Of a DNA stretch of 64,000 nucleotides, positions 17,908-26,896 are shown piece by piece. Positions within the stretch are counted from its first letter, which is position 1, and each line of letters begins with the position of its first letter. Source of the stretch: Paenibacillus sp. PAMC 26794 (GTDB taxonomy: Bacteria > Bacillota > Bacilli > Paenibacillales > Paenibacillaceae); NCBI RefSeq assembly GCF_000316035.1, contig NZ_ANHX01000021.1:90906-154905 (forward strand), read 5' to 3'. The notes under the pieces are model-generated. The model did not search any database and was not told where the DNA came from. It saw only the letters and a program-made list of their open reading frames with translations. Made by a program: the position numbers and the translations under genes.

Positions 17908-18114
17908 AACCATACCTCCGCTTATTCTATTATTTTTAACAAGCAGTGCAGTTAATCTATCCATACAGATTGAATGATTCGAGAATACGTGCCTCCTCTC
18001 TCTATCGATCAAACAAATGAATTCTTCGTCCACCACCAACATAATAACACATTTATGGAAAATAAAGCGATATCTTTATTGTTTTTTGTGACTATTTACT
18101 ACAAAATAATCCAT

Positions 18115-18531
18115 CTATCCGTTTACGTGGATTGCTTGGATTTGTTCTCTATCAAAATCAATAATCATGATGTGATCGCGCAAAATATGATCTCCGCAAG
18201 ATATTGTTGCGCCGTAGTCGGTTATACTGTTAAATGTGATATCCACGCGATAGACTTCAATCTCATTAAACCAATTCTGATGTACCTTTTCATGAAGTTC
18301 ATTCTCATAATATTTTCGAAAGACCGTCTCACAAGTTGAAAACCACTTAATGTAATCTTCTATTTTATGAACAATTGAATCTAACGGTGTATTAGTGGAC
18401 ACATATATTGGAACGTCATTTAAATCCTCATCCTGTATGCAATGTTTAAATATTTGCACAGTATTTTGCAGAGTGTAACACCGGTAACTCTCATCACTCT
18501 CTTCTTCAAGCTCAATGAATTCACTTAACAA
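18115..18531 (-). CDS. Hypothetical acidic protein
   Basis: This 138-aa protein is acidic, with no membrane or signal segment. Its C-terminal half reads as alternating strands (YRVDITFNSITDYGATISCGD, HIMIIDFDREQIQAIHVNG), a pattern reminiscent of small immunity or DUF-type proteins, but I cannot name the family. It has moderate support as a gene from its compact frame and AT-rich spacer upstream. Confidence 0.55.
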   Translation of the reverse strand: MLSEFIELEEESDESYRCYTLQNTVQIFKHCIQDEDLNDVPIYVSTNTPLDSIVHKIEDYIKWFSTCETVFRKYYENELHEKVHQNWFNEIEVYRVDITFNSITDYGATISCGDHILRDHIMIIDFDREQIQAIHVNG

Positions 18532-18557
18532 TGTGATCTTGCTCCTCTCAATGCATA

Positions 18558-19586
18558 TTAAAATAGCTCATTTAACCACTTTACGAATTTTTCTTTCTCT
18601 TCAAACTGTGGGTAATGCGCCGACTCGTTGAATACAATGAAGTCTTTGATCGGTGCATCCAATACGTCAAAATAATCACGTGCTGCATTCGCAGTGGTCA
18701 TATAATCATATTTACCCGTTACAAAATAGGTAGGAATCTCCAGATGATCAACAATATCAGGTAAATTTTGATCAAATGCTTCCTTCAGTAAGATGTCTTG
18801 TGAACTGAACATCCCTGTATAAAAGCGAATCATATCCAGCCCATTGTATTCGGGATTAAAAAGAAATCCTGAAATATAATCTCTATTCTCATGGATGAGT
18901 CTGGCTGCACCACCGTACTTTTGCAACAAAATTCTAGGCGTAAGTTCCTTTCCTTGCTCGATCGAGCTGCGAATTAGCTCCAGTTTTTTAACGTCCTCTG
19001 CATTACCGGCTTGTTTCGCTTGCTCGTACGTGTACTCCAAACTTTCCAGTTCGCTCTGAAGTGTATTAGCCATCTGTCCAATGCCTATATAAGCGTGAAA
19101 CTGAGTAGGTGCTTTAGCCGCAGCTTTCATCCCGATGTATGTACCAAATGAATGACCAATTAATATAACCTTCTCTTGACCTAACTCCTTAGATACATAA
19201 TTCCTTAACGCTAACAAATCATCTACTAATATATCTGTTGTGAGATTCGAGTAATTCTCAAAAAAGTGATAGGACTTCCCACTCCCACGTTGATCGTAAT
19301 GCACCACCGTGAAGTGTTGCTCAAGCTCTTTCTGATACTTCCTTACGTACGGAATCTCCGAGCATCCCGGCCCGCCATGCACAAAAATCAGGATAGGGTT
19401 AGTCCGATCAACACCCCTGATCATGACTTCATGTCCTGTACCGTTAATTTCGACCTGCTCTAACATGCTGATGCTGTTTTCACCTTTAATTTTGGGTGTC
19501 CATGTGGGAAATATCAGAGCTACTATAACCATTAAAATAATACTGAATATGCTGTACTTGAGTGTTTTACGTATTTTTTTGCGCAT
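18558..19586 (-). CDS. Membrane-anchored alpha/beta hydrolase (prolyl iminopeptidase-like)
   Basis: The 342-aa protein has an N-terminal membrane anchor (about 10-28) then an alpha/beta hydrolase domain. HGGPG forms the oxyanion hole, DQRGSGKS follows it, and the nucleophile elbow is GHSFGT. Late Asp (GKYDY) and His (ESAHYPQF) complete the triad. The order HGGPG-DQRGSGKS is characteristic of proline iminopeptidases and relatives. The anchor places it on the outer face of the membrane. Its start overlaps the stop region of the preceding gene by 20 bp. Confidence 0.88.
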   Translation of the reverse strand: MRKKIRKTLKYSIFSIILMVIVALIFPTWTPKIKGENSISMLEQVEINGTGHEVMIRGVDRTNPILIFVHGGPGCSEIPYVRKYQKELEQHFTVVHYDQRGSGKSYHFFENYSNLTTDILVDDLLALRNYVSKELGQEKVILIGHSFGTYIGMKAAAKAPTQFHAYIGIGQMANTLQSELESLEYTYEQAKQAGNAEDVKKLELIRSSIEQGKELTPRILLQKYGGAARLIHENRDYISGFLFNPEYNGLDMIRFYTGMFSSQDILLKEAFDQNLPDIVDHLEIPTYFVTGKYDYMTTANAARDYFDVLDAPIKDFIVFNESAHYPQFEEKEKFVKWLNELF

Positions 19587-20226
19587 GTAATGCTCCTAAC
19601 GGATACAACAATTCAACGGGTTCTATCATCAGCTCTTCTTGGAAGATGTAATTGTGATCGGCTCCTACGATACAGAGGATTCGTTTTCCTGGATGAGCTT
19701 CAATTGTATTTTTGACTCTTTGAATCATAATCTGATTACGGACCACCCAGCGAAAGTTCTGTGCCTTCGCGTTTACCTGATGCAACCATTCATACTTTTG
19801 TCTGGTTACACGATCGAACTCCTTTGAATTAAAAGGAATCTCGCCAAACTGATACGTCTCCATTTGCTCTGCAAACCAATGATCATCCCGTTGTTCAAGT
19901 TCTTGGCGTTCCACGCCCGAATAACCGTTGAATGGATCAAAAGCATTCCATACATCTAATTCAAACCAGTCTATAGGGACAAATGGGATGTTATGCTCCT
20001 CGCATAAAGGGAAGACCAATTCCCAATACTCACTAGCTGGTTCTCCCCAGTATCCTCTATCATGTTTGTCCTTCAGATACCTCAACCAACTCTGTGGATG
20101 AACTTCACCACAAATGAGATCGGGTTTAAACTCAGTAATCACATCCTTGTAAAGAGAAAGGGAACAATGATATCGCTCCCTGAGTTCTGGATTATGAATG
20201 GTTCCGAGTATCCCAACCGTTGTCAT
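19567..20226 (-). CDS. Conserved hypothetical protein, possible TraB/ChaN-like fold
   Basis: This 219-aa protein begins VGILGTIHNPELR and has PDLICGEVHPQSW and, near the end, ILCIVGADHNYIF. The paired GTIH and VGADH motifs recall TraB/GumN/ChaN-type proteins, which hold metal with such His residues, but the match is loose. It overlaps its neighbours on both sides (4 bp with the GNAT upstream, 20 bp with the hydrolase downstream), which suggests coupled translation. Confidence 0.55.
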   Translation of the reverse strand: MTTVGILGTIHNPELRERYHCSLSLYKDVITEFKPDLICGEVHPQSWLRYLKDKHDRGYWGEPASEYWELVFPLCEEHNIPFVPIDWFELDVWNAFDPFNGYSGVERQELEQRDDHWFAEQMETYQFGEIPFNSKEFDRVTRQKYEWLHQVNAKAQNFRWVVRNQIMIQRVKNTIEAHPGKRILCIVGADHNYIFQEELMIEPVELLYPLGALHAQKNT

Positions 20227-20774
20227 GTGCCCAGCTCCTTTATCATATGTATATCGTTCGGCTCCTTGTCATAAAGTTCTTGATCAATCTCGCTTGCAAT
20301 CTGACTGCCCTGACTTTTATAAAAGGATACCGCTGATTTCGTCTCTGTGGAGGAGATATACAGATACTGTGCACCACGTTTCTTAGCCTCTTCACCTAAT
20401 TGGTTTAGAATACGTTTACCAACGCCTTGTCTTCTGTACCCGCGTGAGACATACATCAAGTCAACTTGTAATTGATTTCGTTCTTTTCCTCTATATTGAT
20501 GTGCCAGCACACCAAATCCGATTAATTGATCGTCAGCAAACGCGCCATATGCCATGCCACCTTGTTCTAATTCGTACACATATCGATTTTGAATCTCTTT
20601 CAAAAGCATCTCATCCCAGTTTGAGCACTCATTATTTTGTTCAAGCTCAACCAATCGGTTCTCTCTCATTTCATAAATGAGATCAATATGTTCCGAGCGA
20701 TCTATTTCCTGCAGCTGATTCACATCATCAAGGGTCAACGTTCTATACGTTATCATGGTCATTGCCATTGCCAT
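20223..20774 (-). CDS. GNAT-family N-acetyltransferase
   Basis: About 180 aa, with the GNAT core VDLMYVSRGYRRQGVGKRILNQLGEEAKKRGAQYLYIS (R/Q-x-x-G-x-G/A acetyl-CoA loop) and the terminal AVSFYKSQG. GAGGAGAG precedes a run of three ATGs (20774, 20768, 20762); spacing favours one of the later two. Its end overlaps the next gene by 4 bp. Confidence 0.85.
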   Translation of the reverse strand: MAMAMTMITYRTLTLDDVNQLQEIDRSEHIDLIYEMRENRLVELEQNNECSNWDEMLLKEIQNRYVYELEQGGMAYGAFADDQLIGFGVLAHQYRGKERNQLQVDLMYVSRGYRRQGVGKRILNQLGEEAKKRGAQYLYISSTETKSAVSFYKSQGSQIASEIDQELYDKEPNDIHMIKELGT

Positions 20775-20802
20775 CTCTCCTCTCCATGTTATTTCTAAGA
20801 TC

Positions 20803-21072
20803 CTATGGCTTTATAGATCGAAGTCTGTATTTATCAAAGACCCTTTTATCGTACAAAATAGTGTATTCCTTGTTCTCTTCAATTAGTTTTGACATATCCA
20901 GTGGAACGACTATTGTTCTTTCAAGATTATTAAAATTAATTACAGTCATTTTATTTTCACTAATCTTTTGAACAGTAACTGCTTCAAAAATTGAAGTTCG
21001 AAAGGAATCCCATAACAAAATTAAAAGCAATAAAAGTAATAGTGACATGATGAGCCCCTTATTCTTATTCAC
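20803..21072 (-). CDS. Small single-pass membrane protein, unknown
   Basis: This 89-aa protein has one strong hydrophobic stretch (about 8-22, LIMSLLLLLLLILLWDSF), then a strand-rich soluble tail (MTVINFNNLERTIVVPLD). It resembles small YfiR- or DUF-type membrane-anchored proteins, but I do not recognise it. It precedes the GNAT gene by 28 bp. Confidence 0.55.
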   Translation of the reverse strand: MNKNKGLIMSLLLLLLLILLWDSFRTSIFEAVTVQKISENKMTVINFNNLERTIVVPLDMSKLIEENKEYTILYDKRVFDKYRLRSIKP

Positions 21073-21122
21073 TAGCTCTTTTCATCTCCTTTAGTTTCAA
21101 AACAGAGTTCCTCCAACTAAAA

Positions 21123-21593
21123 CTAGCTTATTTTAATTTCAGGTAACTCATTCAAATGATTTATTTCGATAGTGTATTTCTTAAGCTTATGGTTCTCAAG
21201 TCCATCCCATCTGTCTGAGAAACGATAAAACATATCTCCGAAGTTCATCCCTTCAGGTAATACATCCACAAGCTTTATTTCATCGATTTCAGACTCCGGT
21301 AAGCTCTCCAACAATTTAACCTCAGCATAAGAAACCATACCAAAGCTCCCATTCCATTCATATACCCCATAAGGTATTAATTCGAAGTGTACTGCCCCTG
21401 TCTCTTCATAGAGTTCTCGACTTGCCGTGTGTAAAATGGTTTCCCCTATTTCTTTGTTGCCTCCTGGGATCTCCCAACCTCCTCCTTTTTTCCTATTTTT
21501 TATAATGATGAATTTATTTTTGTATTTAGCGATCATAACTGCAAATTTGATTAACTCTGGATCAAGTTCATCTAGATCAAACCAGTGGCTCAT
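21123..21593 (-). CDS. NUDIX hydrolase
   Basis: The 156-aa protein has a complete Nudix box, G-x5-E-x7-REL-x2-EE-x-G (GNKEIGE ... SRELYEETGA). Such enzymes hydrolyse nucleoside diphosphates linked to another group, often damaged nucleotides. Substrate unknown. It sits 20 bp past the serine hydrolase start region and has a TCTCCC-complement ribosome site (GGGAGA). Confidence 0.88.
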   Translation of the reverse strand: MSHWFDLDELDPELIKFAVMIAKYKNKFIIIKNRKKGGGWEIPGGNKEIGETILHTASRELYEETGAVHFELIPYGVYEWNGSFGMVSYAEVKLLESLPESEIDEIKLVDVLPEGMNFGDMFYRFSDRWDGLENHKLKKYTIEINHLNELPEIKIS

Positions 21594-21613
21594 GTTATCT
21601 CTCCCATAAACAA

Positions 21614-22447
21614 CTACTCTTTCAAAATATAATTGTTAAACCATTGAAGTGGTAACAAGCTATCATCGGATATAATCGTGGTGATTACCGCAACCAATCC
21701 TCGCTTTTGGTTAACAAAGATATATTGCCCTCGTCCACCGCCCATCCCCATAGCATAAAACGTTTTATTTTTAGCGTCTTCTTTCTTGATGCTTTTCATT
21801 ATGCGCCAGTGGTAGCTATATAAGGTTTCAGAAGTAAGAGAAGGACTTACACTTCTAGCAATCCAGTCAGCAGAGATGAGTTGTTTAGAATTCCACTTCC
21901 CATTCTGAGCGTATAACATTCCAAACTTCAGCATATCTTCAATTTTCATTCGCAAACCAAAACCACCTATGGCAATCCCTTGTGTATCCTGATACCAATG
22001 GAAATCGTTAATATCCAGAGGTGCAAATAAGTTCTTTTTTGCAAATTCCGAAGTGTTCATACCAGTCGCCTTCTGCAATATGGCGCTAAGTATATGCGAA
22101 CTCCCGCAACTATATTTCATTTGAATTCCAGGTTCGAATTCAACTGGCTGTTCAAGAACAAATTTTGTCCAATTCTTAGATGGAATCATCGCTTCATTCC
22201 CCGGATAGTGCAAGCCCGAGGACATCGTTAATAGATGCTTAATCGTAATCCCCTTTTTGCTGTCATCCAGATCGTTAAAATAATTCACAATTGGAACATC
22301 CTCATTCTCAATGTAACCCTGCTGTATAGCGATTCCCACCAATGCTGAGAGCACACTTTTTGTAATTGAATTCACTTTGTGTTGTTTGTCTTTCGTTTTT
22401 CGATTCCGATAATATTCATATTGAATTGAGTTTTCTCGGTATATCAT
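21614..22447 (-). CDS. Serine hydrolase, class C beta-lactamase-like
   Basis: The 277-aa frame holds the SxxK motif (SITKSVLSAL) and YSCGSSHIL as the second motif, typical of beta-lactamase-related esterases and peptidases. No signal peptide is seen. The first ATG (22447) cuts off the usual N-terminal strand. The same frame stays open upstream through FNDLEREIKRNKAESC, close behind an AGGAGAAGGGAGGG ribosome site, but without ATG, GTG or TTG there. Either a rare start codon is used or a small lesion removed the start. Confidence 0.75.
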   Translation of the reverse strand: MIYRENSIQYEYYRNRKTKDKQHKVNSITKSVLSALVGIAIQQGYIENEDVPIVNYFNDLDDSKKGITIKHLLTMSSGLHYPGNEAMIPSKNWTKFVLEQPVEFEPGIQMKYSCGSSHILSAILQKATGMNTSEFAKKNLFAPLDINDFHWYQDTQGIAIGGFGLRMKIEDMLKFGMLYAQNGKWNSKQLISADWIARSVSPSLTSETLYSYHWRIMKSIKKEDAKNKTFYAMGMGGGRGQYIFVNQKRGLVAVITTIISDDSLLPLQWFNNYILKE

Positions 22448-22529
22448 ACAGCTCTCCGCTTTATTTCTTTTGATCTCTCTTTCGAGATCATTAAATTCAG
22501 TGATATATAACCCTCCCTTCTCCTATGAT

Positions 22530-23006
22530 TCAAAGCTCCAATACGGTTATTAACTCATCATGACAGATCTCGCCGTTGTCTACGAAACCAAAGCTTTCAT
22601 ATAATTTTTTCACGCTGACATTTTCGGGACTATAAGAAATCCAGCAATATTGTGTAGGTCCAGCTGGGTATGTACGAATAAATTCCAAAATTTCTACCAT
22701 AGCTTGTCGTCCATATCCGCGGTTCTGATATTGATGATCAATCATCAGTCTCAGAATGCAATAACTACTATCCGCGATAGAGGGTAGATCATATCCAGTA
22801 ATGCCATAGGTAATCATCACAAATCCTACCGGTTGATCGTCCATATATATAGCAAAAGGAAATGGATGACCTCCATTTTGCGAAAGAACATAACATGAGG
22901 CTACACTCGACAGATTGGAGGCCACGAATTGCCGTTGATCATCCGAGACCTCCAGATTAAATATGGCACGACGATTATCCAGCGTAATTTTTCTCAAACT
23001 AATCAT
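22530..23006 (-). CDS. GNAT-family N-acetyltransferase
   Basis: The 158-aa product starts at 23006 (MISLRKITL), seven bases after AGGAAG. It carries the acetyl-CoA loop DHQYQNRGYGRQAMVEILEF and the end motif SVKKLYESFGF. It resembles spermine/spermidine-acetyltransferase-like GNATs (QPVGFVMI). Substrate unknown. Confidence 0.87.
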   Translation of the reverse strand: MISLRKITLDNRRAIFNLEVSDDQRQFVASNLSSVASCYVLSQNGGHPFPFAIYMDDQPVGFVMITYGITGYDLPSIADSSYCILRLMIDHQYQNRGYGRQAMVEILEFIRTYPAGPTQYCWISYSPENVSVKKLYESFGFVDNGEICHDELITVLEL

Positions 23007-23097
23007 CTTATCACTTCCTAGTTGTGTTTTGTTCAGCCAGATATTCATCTATCCTACCAAATGCTCTATAGCCTTCTTCATATAGATGTTGAGTCTA

Positions 23098-23559
23098 TCA
23101 TTTTATTGCCAACCTGTAGATCACTTCATCATCTGAATTGGTTCTATTCTCACTAATGAAGGACATGCTCTTATACAAGTTCTGTGCTATTTCGTTATCA
23201 CGTTCAACCGTTAATGAAATAACCTTGCATACCGGATGCTGTTTCGTGATGTAATCTAGAATGGCTCTTATAGCGCGCTTTCCCATCCCTTTACCTTGAT
23301 AAGATTGATCGATTTGAAAACCACCAATCCAGTAATTATCTGTACTATCTGGCGTATAACTCAGATAAAAGAAACCAAATACCTTCCCATCGATCTCAAG
23401 TACGTAAGGATCAAATGCTTCATCCCACGGTTTTATATAGGCGTAAGCGATCCCCTCAATAACAGATGGAACTAATGAGACTTGGTGTTCATACAAAGAG
23501 ATCTTCAGCGCCTCTTCCCAATTCTCTCGGGTGATTGGTTGTATTTTTATATTCACCAC
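23098..23559 (-). CDS. GNAT-family N-acetyltransferase (spermidine acetyltransferase-like)
   Basis: This 153-aa protein has the loop DQSYQGKGMGKRAIRAILDY and terminal NEIAQNLYKSMSF. The start is GTG behind GAGGAG. It overlaps the P-loop kinase gene upstream by 7 bp. It is close in layout to the GNAT at 22530, suggesting a duplicated type. Confidence 0.87.
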   Translation of the reverse strand: MVNIKIQPITRENWEEALKISLYEHQVSLVPSVIEGIAYAYIKPWDEAFDPYVLEIDGKVFGFFYLSYTPDSTDNYWIGGFQIDQSYQGKGMGKRAIRAILDYITKQHPVCKVISLTVERDNEIAQNLYKSMSFISENRTNSDDEVIYRLAIK

Positions 23560-24122
23560 TGTATCTCCTCTTTCGACAATCCTTGTTTGATTCTAACGTT
23601 TTTTTCACTCTCACTTACAACCGCTCCCAAATGATGTTCAATCAACTGTATTACTTGTTTTTTATTCTTCGTGATTGTTGCGTTCTTATGGTTTGTGTTA
23701 ATTGTACACATAACTTCTTCTATATTATATTGATGGTTCCATTTCACAATCATCTTGCATAAGTTCTTGAATGACTGCTTGTAATTCGACGGTCGCAAGC
23801 CCACTCTGGACAATACAAACCTTTTTATAATCCGATAATCTCTAATGAAAACATTTGGAGCTAATACAAAAATCAAATCCGCTTCCTGGATGGACTTAAT
23901 GGTCCAATCTTTGCACTGCACTCCTTCTATGATCCAAGCCTCTGAACCGACAATAGATTGGACAGATTCATCCCTAACACTTTCAGGATATCTCAGATTT
24001 CCGGCGCTTCTGTCCCATATGAGATTGTCTAATTCATAGGAAGGAATACCGTATTTATCCGACAATTCTTTGGCTAATGTTGATTTCCCACTACCGCAAG
24101 ATCCAATAATTCGTATTCTCAT
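23553..24122 (-). CDS. P-loop kinase, adenylate-kinase-like (DNA topology modulation type)
   Basis: The 189-aa protein opens with the Walker A motif GSCGSGKST and has YELDNLIWD, as in FlaR/topology-modulation proteins, a small-kinase family of uncertain substrate. It overlaps both neighbours by a few bases (7 bp and 4 bp), so it is probably co-translated with the flanking GNATs. Confidence 0.85.
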   Translation of the reverse strand: MRIRIIGSCGSGKSTLAKELSDKYGIPSYELDNLIWDRSAGNLRYPESVRDESVQSIVGSEAWIIEGVQCKDWTIKSIQEADLIFVLAPNVFIRDYRIIKRFVLSRVGLRPSNYKQSFKNLCKMIVKWNHQYNIEEVMCTINTNHKNATITKNKKQVIQLIEHHLGAVVSESEKNVRIKQGLSKEEIQW

Positions 24123-24667
24123 ACATATTCTTTCTTCAAAAATGCATAGACGACATTATCAACAAATCGATTTTTCCAATAATAATGTTCTTTCAATATA
24201 CCTTCTTCACTGAACCCAATTTTCTCAAGCAACTTCCTTGATCCCGCGTTCTCTGGCTCTACAAATGCTTCAATTCTGTTTAATTCAAGGTTCTTGAATC
24301 CATATTCAACGATTTTCTGAGTTACCTCAGTCATGTAACCCTGCCGCCAGAACTCCGGTGCTAACTCATATCCCATCACAGCTTTATAATGTTGTTTCAT
24401 CCAACCATGAAATCCGCATGTTCCAATAATTCTGTTGTCCGATTTCAAAGCAATTCCCCAGCGGATGACCTGACCATTTTCGAATCGTTCTTTCCACCTT
24501 TGTATAAGTTCTTCTGCTTGTTTTGTATTCGTAAAACTTTCTACATCGTAGAACCTTGTAACTTCATCTGAAGAAAAATATTGAAATATGTCTTGGGAAT
24601 CACTCTGTTTAATCTCTCTTAGCAGCAATCTTTTGGTTTCTAGCTCAGGAAATGGAGTCATATTCAC
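24119..24667 (-). CDS. GNAT-family N-acetyltransferase (RimJ/RimL type)
   Basis: This 182-aa protein has the RimJ signature: TKRLLLREIKQSDSQDIFQYFS at the start, GYELAPEFWRQGYMTEVTQKIVEYGF as the cofactor loop, and NAGSRKLLEKIGFSEEGILKEHYY near the end. Enzymes of this type acetylate ribosomal protein N-termini or small amines. It overlaps the next GNAT by 4 bp. Confidence 0.9.
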   Translation of the reverse strand: MNMTPFPELETKRLLLREIKQSDSQDIFQYFSSDEVTRFYDVESFTNTKQAEELIQRWKERFENGQVIRWGIALKSDNRIIGTCGFHGWMKQHYKAVMGYELAPEFWRQGYMTEVTQKIVEYGFKNLELNRIEAFVEPENAGSRKLLEKIGFSEEGILKEHYYWKNRFVDNVVYAFLKKEYV

Positions 24668-25161
24668 TTCACCTCAATCGAGTATACTGCTACATTTTTC
24701 CCTATTATGTCTACGTCCTTCTCGTGTTTCATGCCATTCTTTTGCGCGACTTTCATAGAACCCACATTGCCATGTTGAATTAACGATATTAATCTTTTCT
24801 GTTTCAAGTGATCCAAGCCATATTCTTTCCACGCTTTTGCTTGTTCATATCCGTAACCCATTCCCCAATATTGCTCAATAACCCAGTAACCAACTTCAAG
24901 CTCATCATTGCCTTCAATGATTTGAGGAATCAGTCCGGAGGTTCCAATTAGCTTGTTATCCTCTTTATTAAATGCGAGGAACAGCCCTTGATCATCTTTA
25001 TTCCAGTTGATGAACTTTTCCAGGCTTTGCATGGTTTCTTCCTTGGTCCAGGGTCCTCCATGTCTTATAAATTTCATCATATTCGGCTCACGAGTCATCT
25101 CAAAAAGTAAATCGAAATCATTTTTAGTGTATTTCCGAAATATAAGTCGTTCTGTCTCCAT
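24664..25161 (-). CDS. GNAT-family N-acetyltransferase (RimJ/RimL type)
   Basis: The 165-aa product is taken from 25161 (METERLIFR), 11 bases after GAAGGAG. It shows TERLIFRKYTKNDFDLLFEM, the loop EQYWGMGYGYEQAKAWKEYG and NVGSMKVAQKNGM. Substrate unknown. It is the second of two adjacent RimJ-type genes. Confidence 0.87.
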   Translation of the reverse strand: METERLIFRKYTKNDFDLLFEMTREPNMMKFIRHGGPWTKEETMQSLEKFINWNKDDQGLFLAFNKEDNKLIGTSGLIPQIIEGNDELEVGYWVIEQYWGMGYGYEQAKAWKEYGLDHLKQKRLISLIQHGNVGSMKVAQKNGMKHEKDVDIIGKNVAVYSIEVK

Positions 25162-25189
25162 CTTTCTCTCAGCTCCTTCTTCATTCATT

Positions 25190-25549
25190 TCACTTCAAAA
25201 TCGTTTGTTCGCGCTCTACTGTCGATGTGAAAAACGCTTGCCTAATCTCGTCACGAAATACTTCTTTATACCGATGTCTTCCAATCTGATCAAAACGGGC
25301 TTGAACTCGCTTTACGTGTTCTGTATCTGATTTTATCTTTTTCTCAATCTCTTCGTATTGTTCAAGGGTATCGTATTCCCACATCGCAAAAATTTCGCTA
25401 GTTTCATCATCGATTGGTGTGTGCCATCTCCCAATAAGTCTTGATCCGTATTTCAATTGGGATGGCAGCAAAATATCATTAAACAGAGCATTAAACTCAT
25501 CTACAAAAGAAGTCGCAATAATATAGGTTTTTCTCCTATATATCATCAT
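25190..25549 (-). CDS. NIPSNAP-family protein
   Basis: The 119-aa protein has the ferredoxin-like NIPSNAP pattern: an N-terminal strand YRRKTYIIA, central RLIGRWHTPIDDETSEIFAMWEYDTLEQYEEIEKKI, and a C-terminal helix. Members are found near small-molecule-modifying enzymes but lack a firm biochemical role. Confidence 0.8.
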   Translation of the reverse strand: MMIYRRKTYIIATSFVDEFNALFNDILLPSQLKYGSRLIGRWHTPIDDETSEIFAMWEYDTLEQYEEIEKKIKSDTEHVKRVQARFDQIGRHRYKEVFRDEIRQAFFTSTVEREQTILK

Positions 25550-25583
25550 GTGTACCTCCTTATGTGTAATAGAAGCAGTACAA

Positions 25584-26462
25584 CTATCTCGTCACAATTC
25601 CCGATGTAATTTTCATGTTCGGAGCATAGGTTAACCATGAGTTCTCATTAAACTCCTTAGCAAATACACTCTCTGCTTCATGTTCTCTATTCGCTGCTTC
25701 TGAATTCAGTCCTCTTTCCATCAAATGAGTAACAACTTCATGTCTGTCATTCGGTTCTTGTCCCAGTCCTTCTTCTTTTAATGCATGAAAAAGCTTTTCC
25801 TTATCGGAATCTGCCATGTGTTGATCTAAGAAGTTAACCTTGTCACTCACCCGGCATTCTACATTTCTCAAGCCAAGTTGGCTAAGCAGAATTGGAATCT
25901 TCATACCGATATTTCCGTCTTTACCACTGCGTTTGGCATCTTCCTCGAACAATTTTTGGAGAATACCTAGCTGAATAATCTTGGATTGTTTAAGTCCATG
26001 TAATTCATAGTTTGACATATTAGCGATCCAATGAGGTTCAAAACATATGATTCTACCCTCATCTACTACACTGTCAATCATATTCTGAAGAATGTTGATA
26101 GGCTCTGTTATATGTAATAAGAAGGCATGACTTATCGCAATATCGTATTGACGTTTCACTTGCACCTTTTCAATGTCATCTATTATAAAAGTCGTTTGAT
26201 AAGAGGTCTTTGAGAAAATCTCTTTGGCCTGCTTAATCAATTCCTTACCTTTGTCTAATCCGGTATAGGTTGATCCTTCGGGTAATAAAGGAAGCAGCTT
26301 CAATCCGAGATAGCCATATCCACATCCATAGTCGATAATATCTACTGACTTTTCAATCTTCCATACACGTTGAACCAAAAACTCAAGATAATCATCGTTA
26401 TAGTAAAGCCACCGCGTATTTCTCAGATATTCAATTTGGTCATCCCAATAGTAATCAGACAA
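25584..26462 (-). CDS. Class I SAM-dependent methyltransferase
   Basis: This 292-aa protein starts with TTG at 26462 behind GGAGGG. Motif I is VDIIDYGCGYGYLGLKLLPLL, followed by YTGLDKGKELIKQAKE (acidic residue for the ribose) and YDIAISHAFLLHI (post I region). The substrate is not readable. It is the first gene of a minus-strand run whose upstream region holds the palindromic repeat cluster at 26640-26834. Confidence 0.88.
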   Translation of the reverse strand: MSDYYWDDQIEYLRNTRWLYYNDDYLEFLVQRVWKIEKSVDIIDYGCGYGYLGLKLLPLLPEGSTYTGLDKGKELIKQAKEIFSKTSYQTTFIIDDIEKVQVKRQYDIAISHAFLLHITEPINILQNMIDSVVDEGRIICFEPHWIANMSNYELHGLKQSKIIQLGILQKLFEEDAKRSGKDGNIGMKIPILLSQLGLRNVECRVSDKVNFLDQHMADSDKEKLFHALKEEGLGQEPNDRHEVVTHLMERGLNSEAANREHEAESVFAKEFNENSWLTYAPNMKITSGIVTR

Positions 26463-26639
26463 GGCGAACTCCCTCCTTCATAAGATGTAATCGTATTCAT
26501 AAACATTCAAATATCATGGGGAAACGAACTAGAGTGTGTCTTCAAACTCAAGCAAGTAAACGATGATGGGTGCCAGCTTACTGTCCGAAAATTACTGAAG
26601 TTCAGGGTGACTGATGCTGGCGAATGGCCAGGCGATTTT

Positions 26640-26834
26640 CTAAGGAACACAGGACATCTTATTCTGCCTTCACGTCCTCTTTTAAAATTGTAAGGAACAT
26701 GAGACATCTTATTTCCCAAAATCATCTGACAAAAACGCTACAAAAGGCTATTTTTTCTGGTATAGCGTGTCTCAGATTCCTTAGATTTCGGAGGGCGTTT
26801 CAAATTCCCGAATAAGACGTGTCAGGTTCGTTAG
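26640..26834. repeat. Four copies of a 22-25 bp motif in palindromic arrangement
   Basis: The 434-bp gap 26463-26896 has no gene. It holds two direct copies of a motif close to CTAAGGAACATGAGACATCT (26640-26663 and 26690-26714) and two inverted copies (26764-26784 and 26811-26834). Between them ACGCTA and TAGCGT face each other around a T-rich loop (26736-26768). The whole block could fold into one long imperfect hairpin. It may be a small non-autonomous mobile element or a binding region; no matching protein gene is present. Confidence 0.7.
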
Positions 26835-26896
26835 CGCTTAACACCTAAACTCAACGCTCGTGCATTTTTACAATTAGTAGCATAATAACATAGCAG

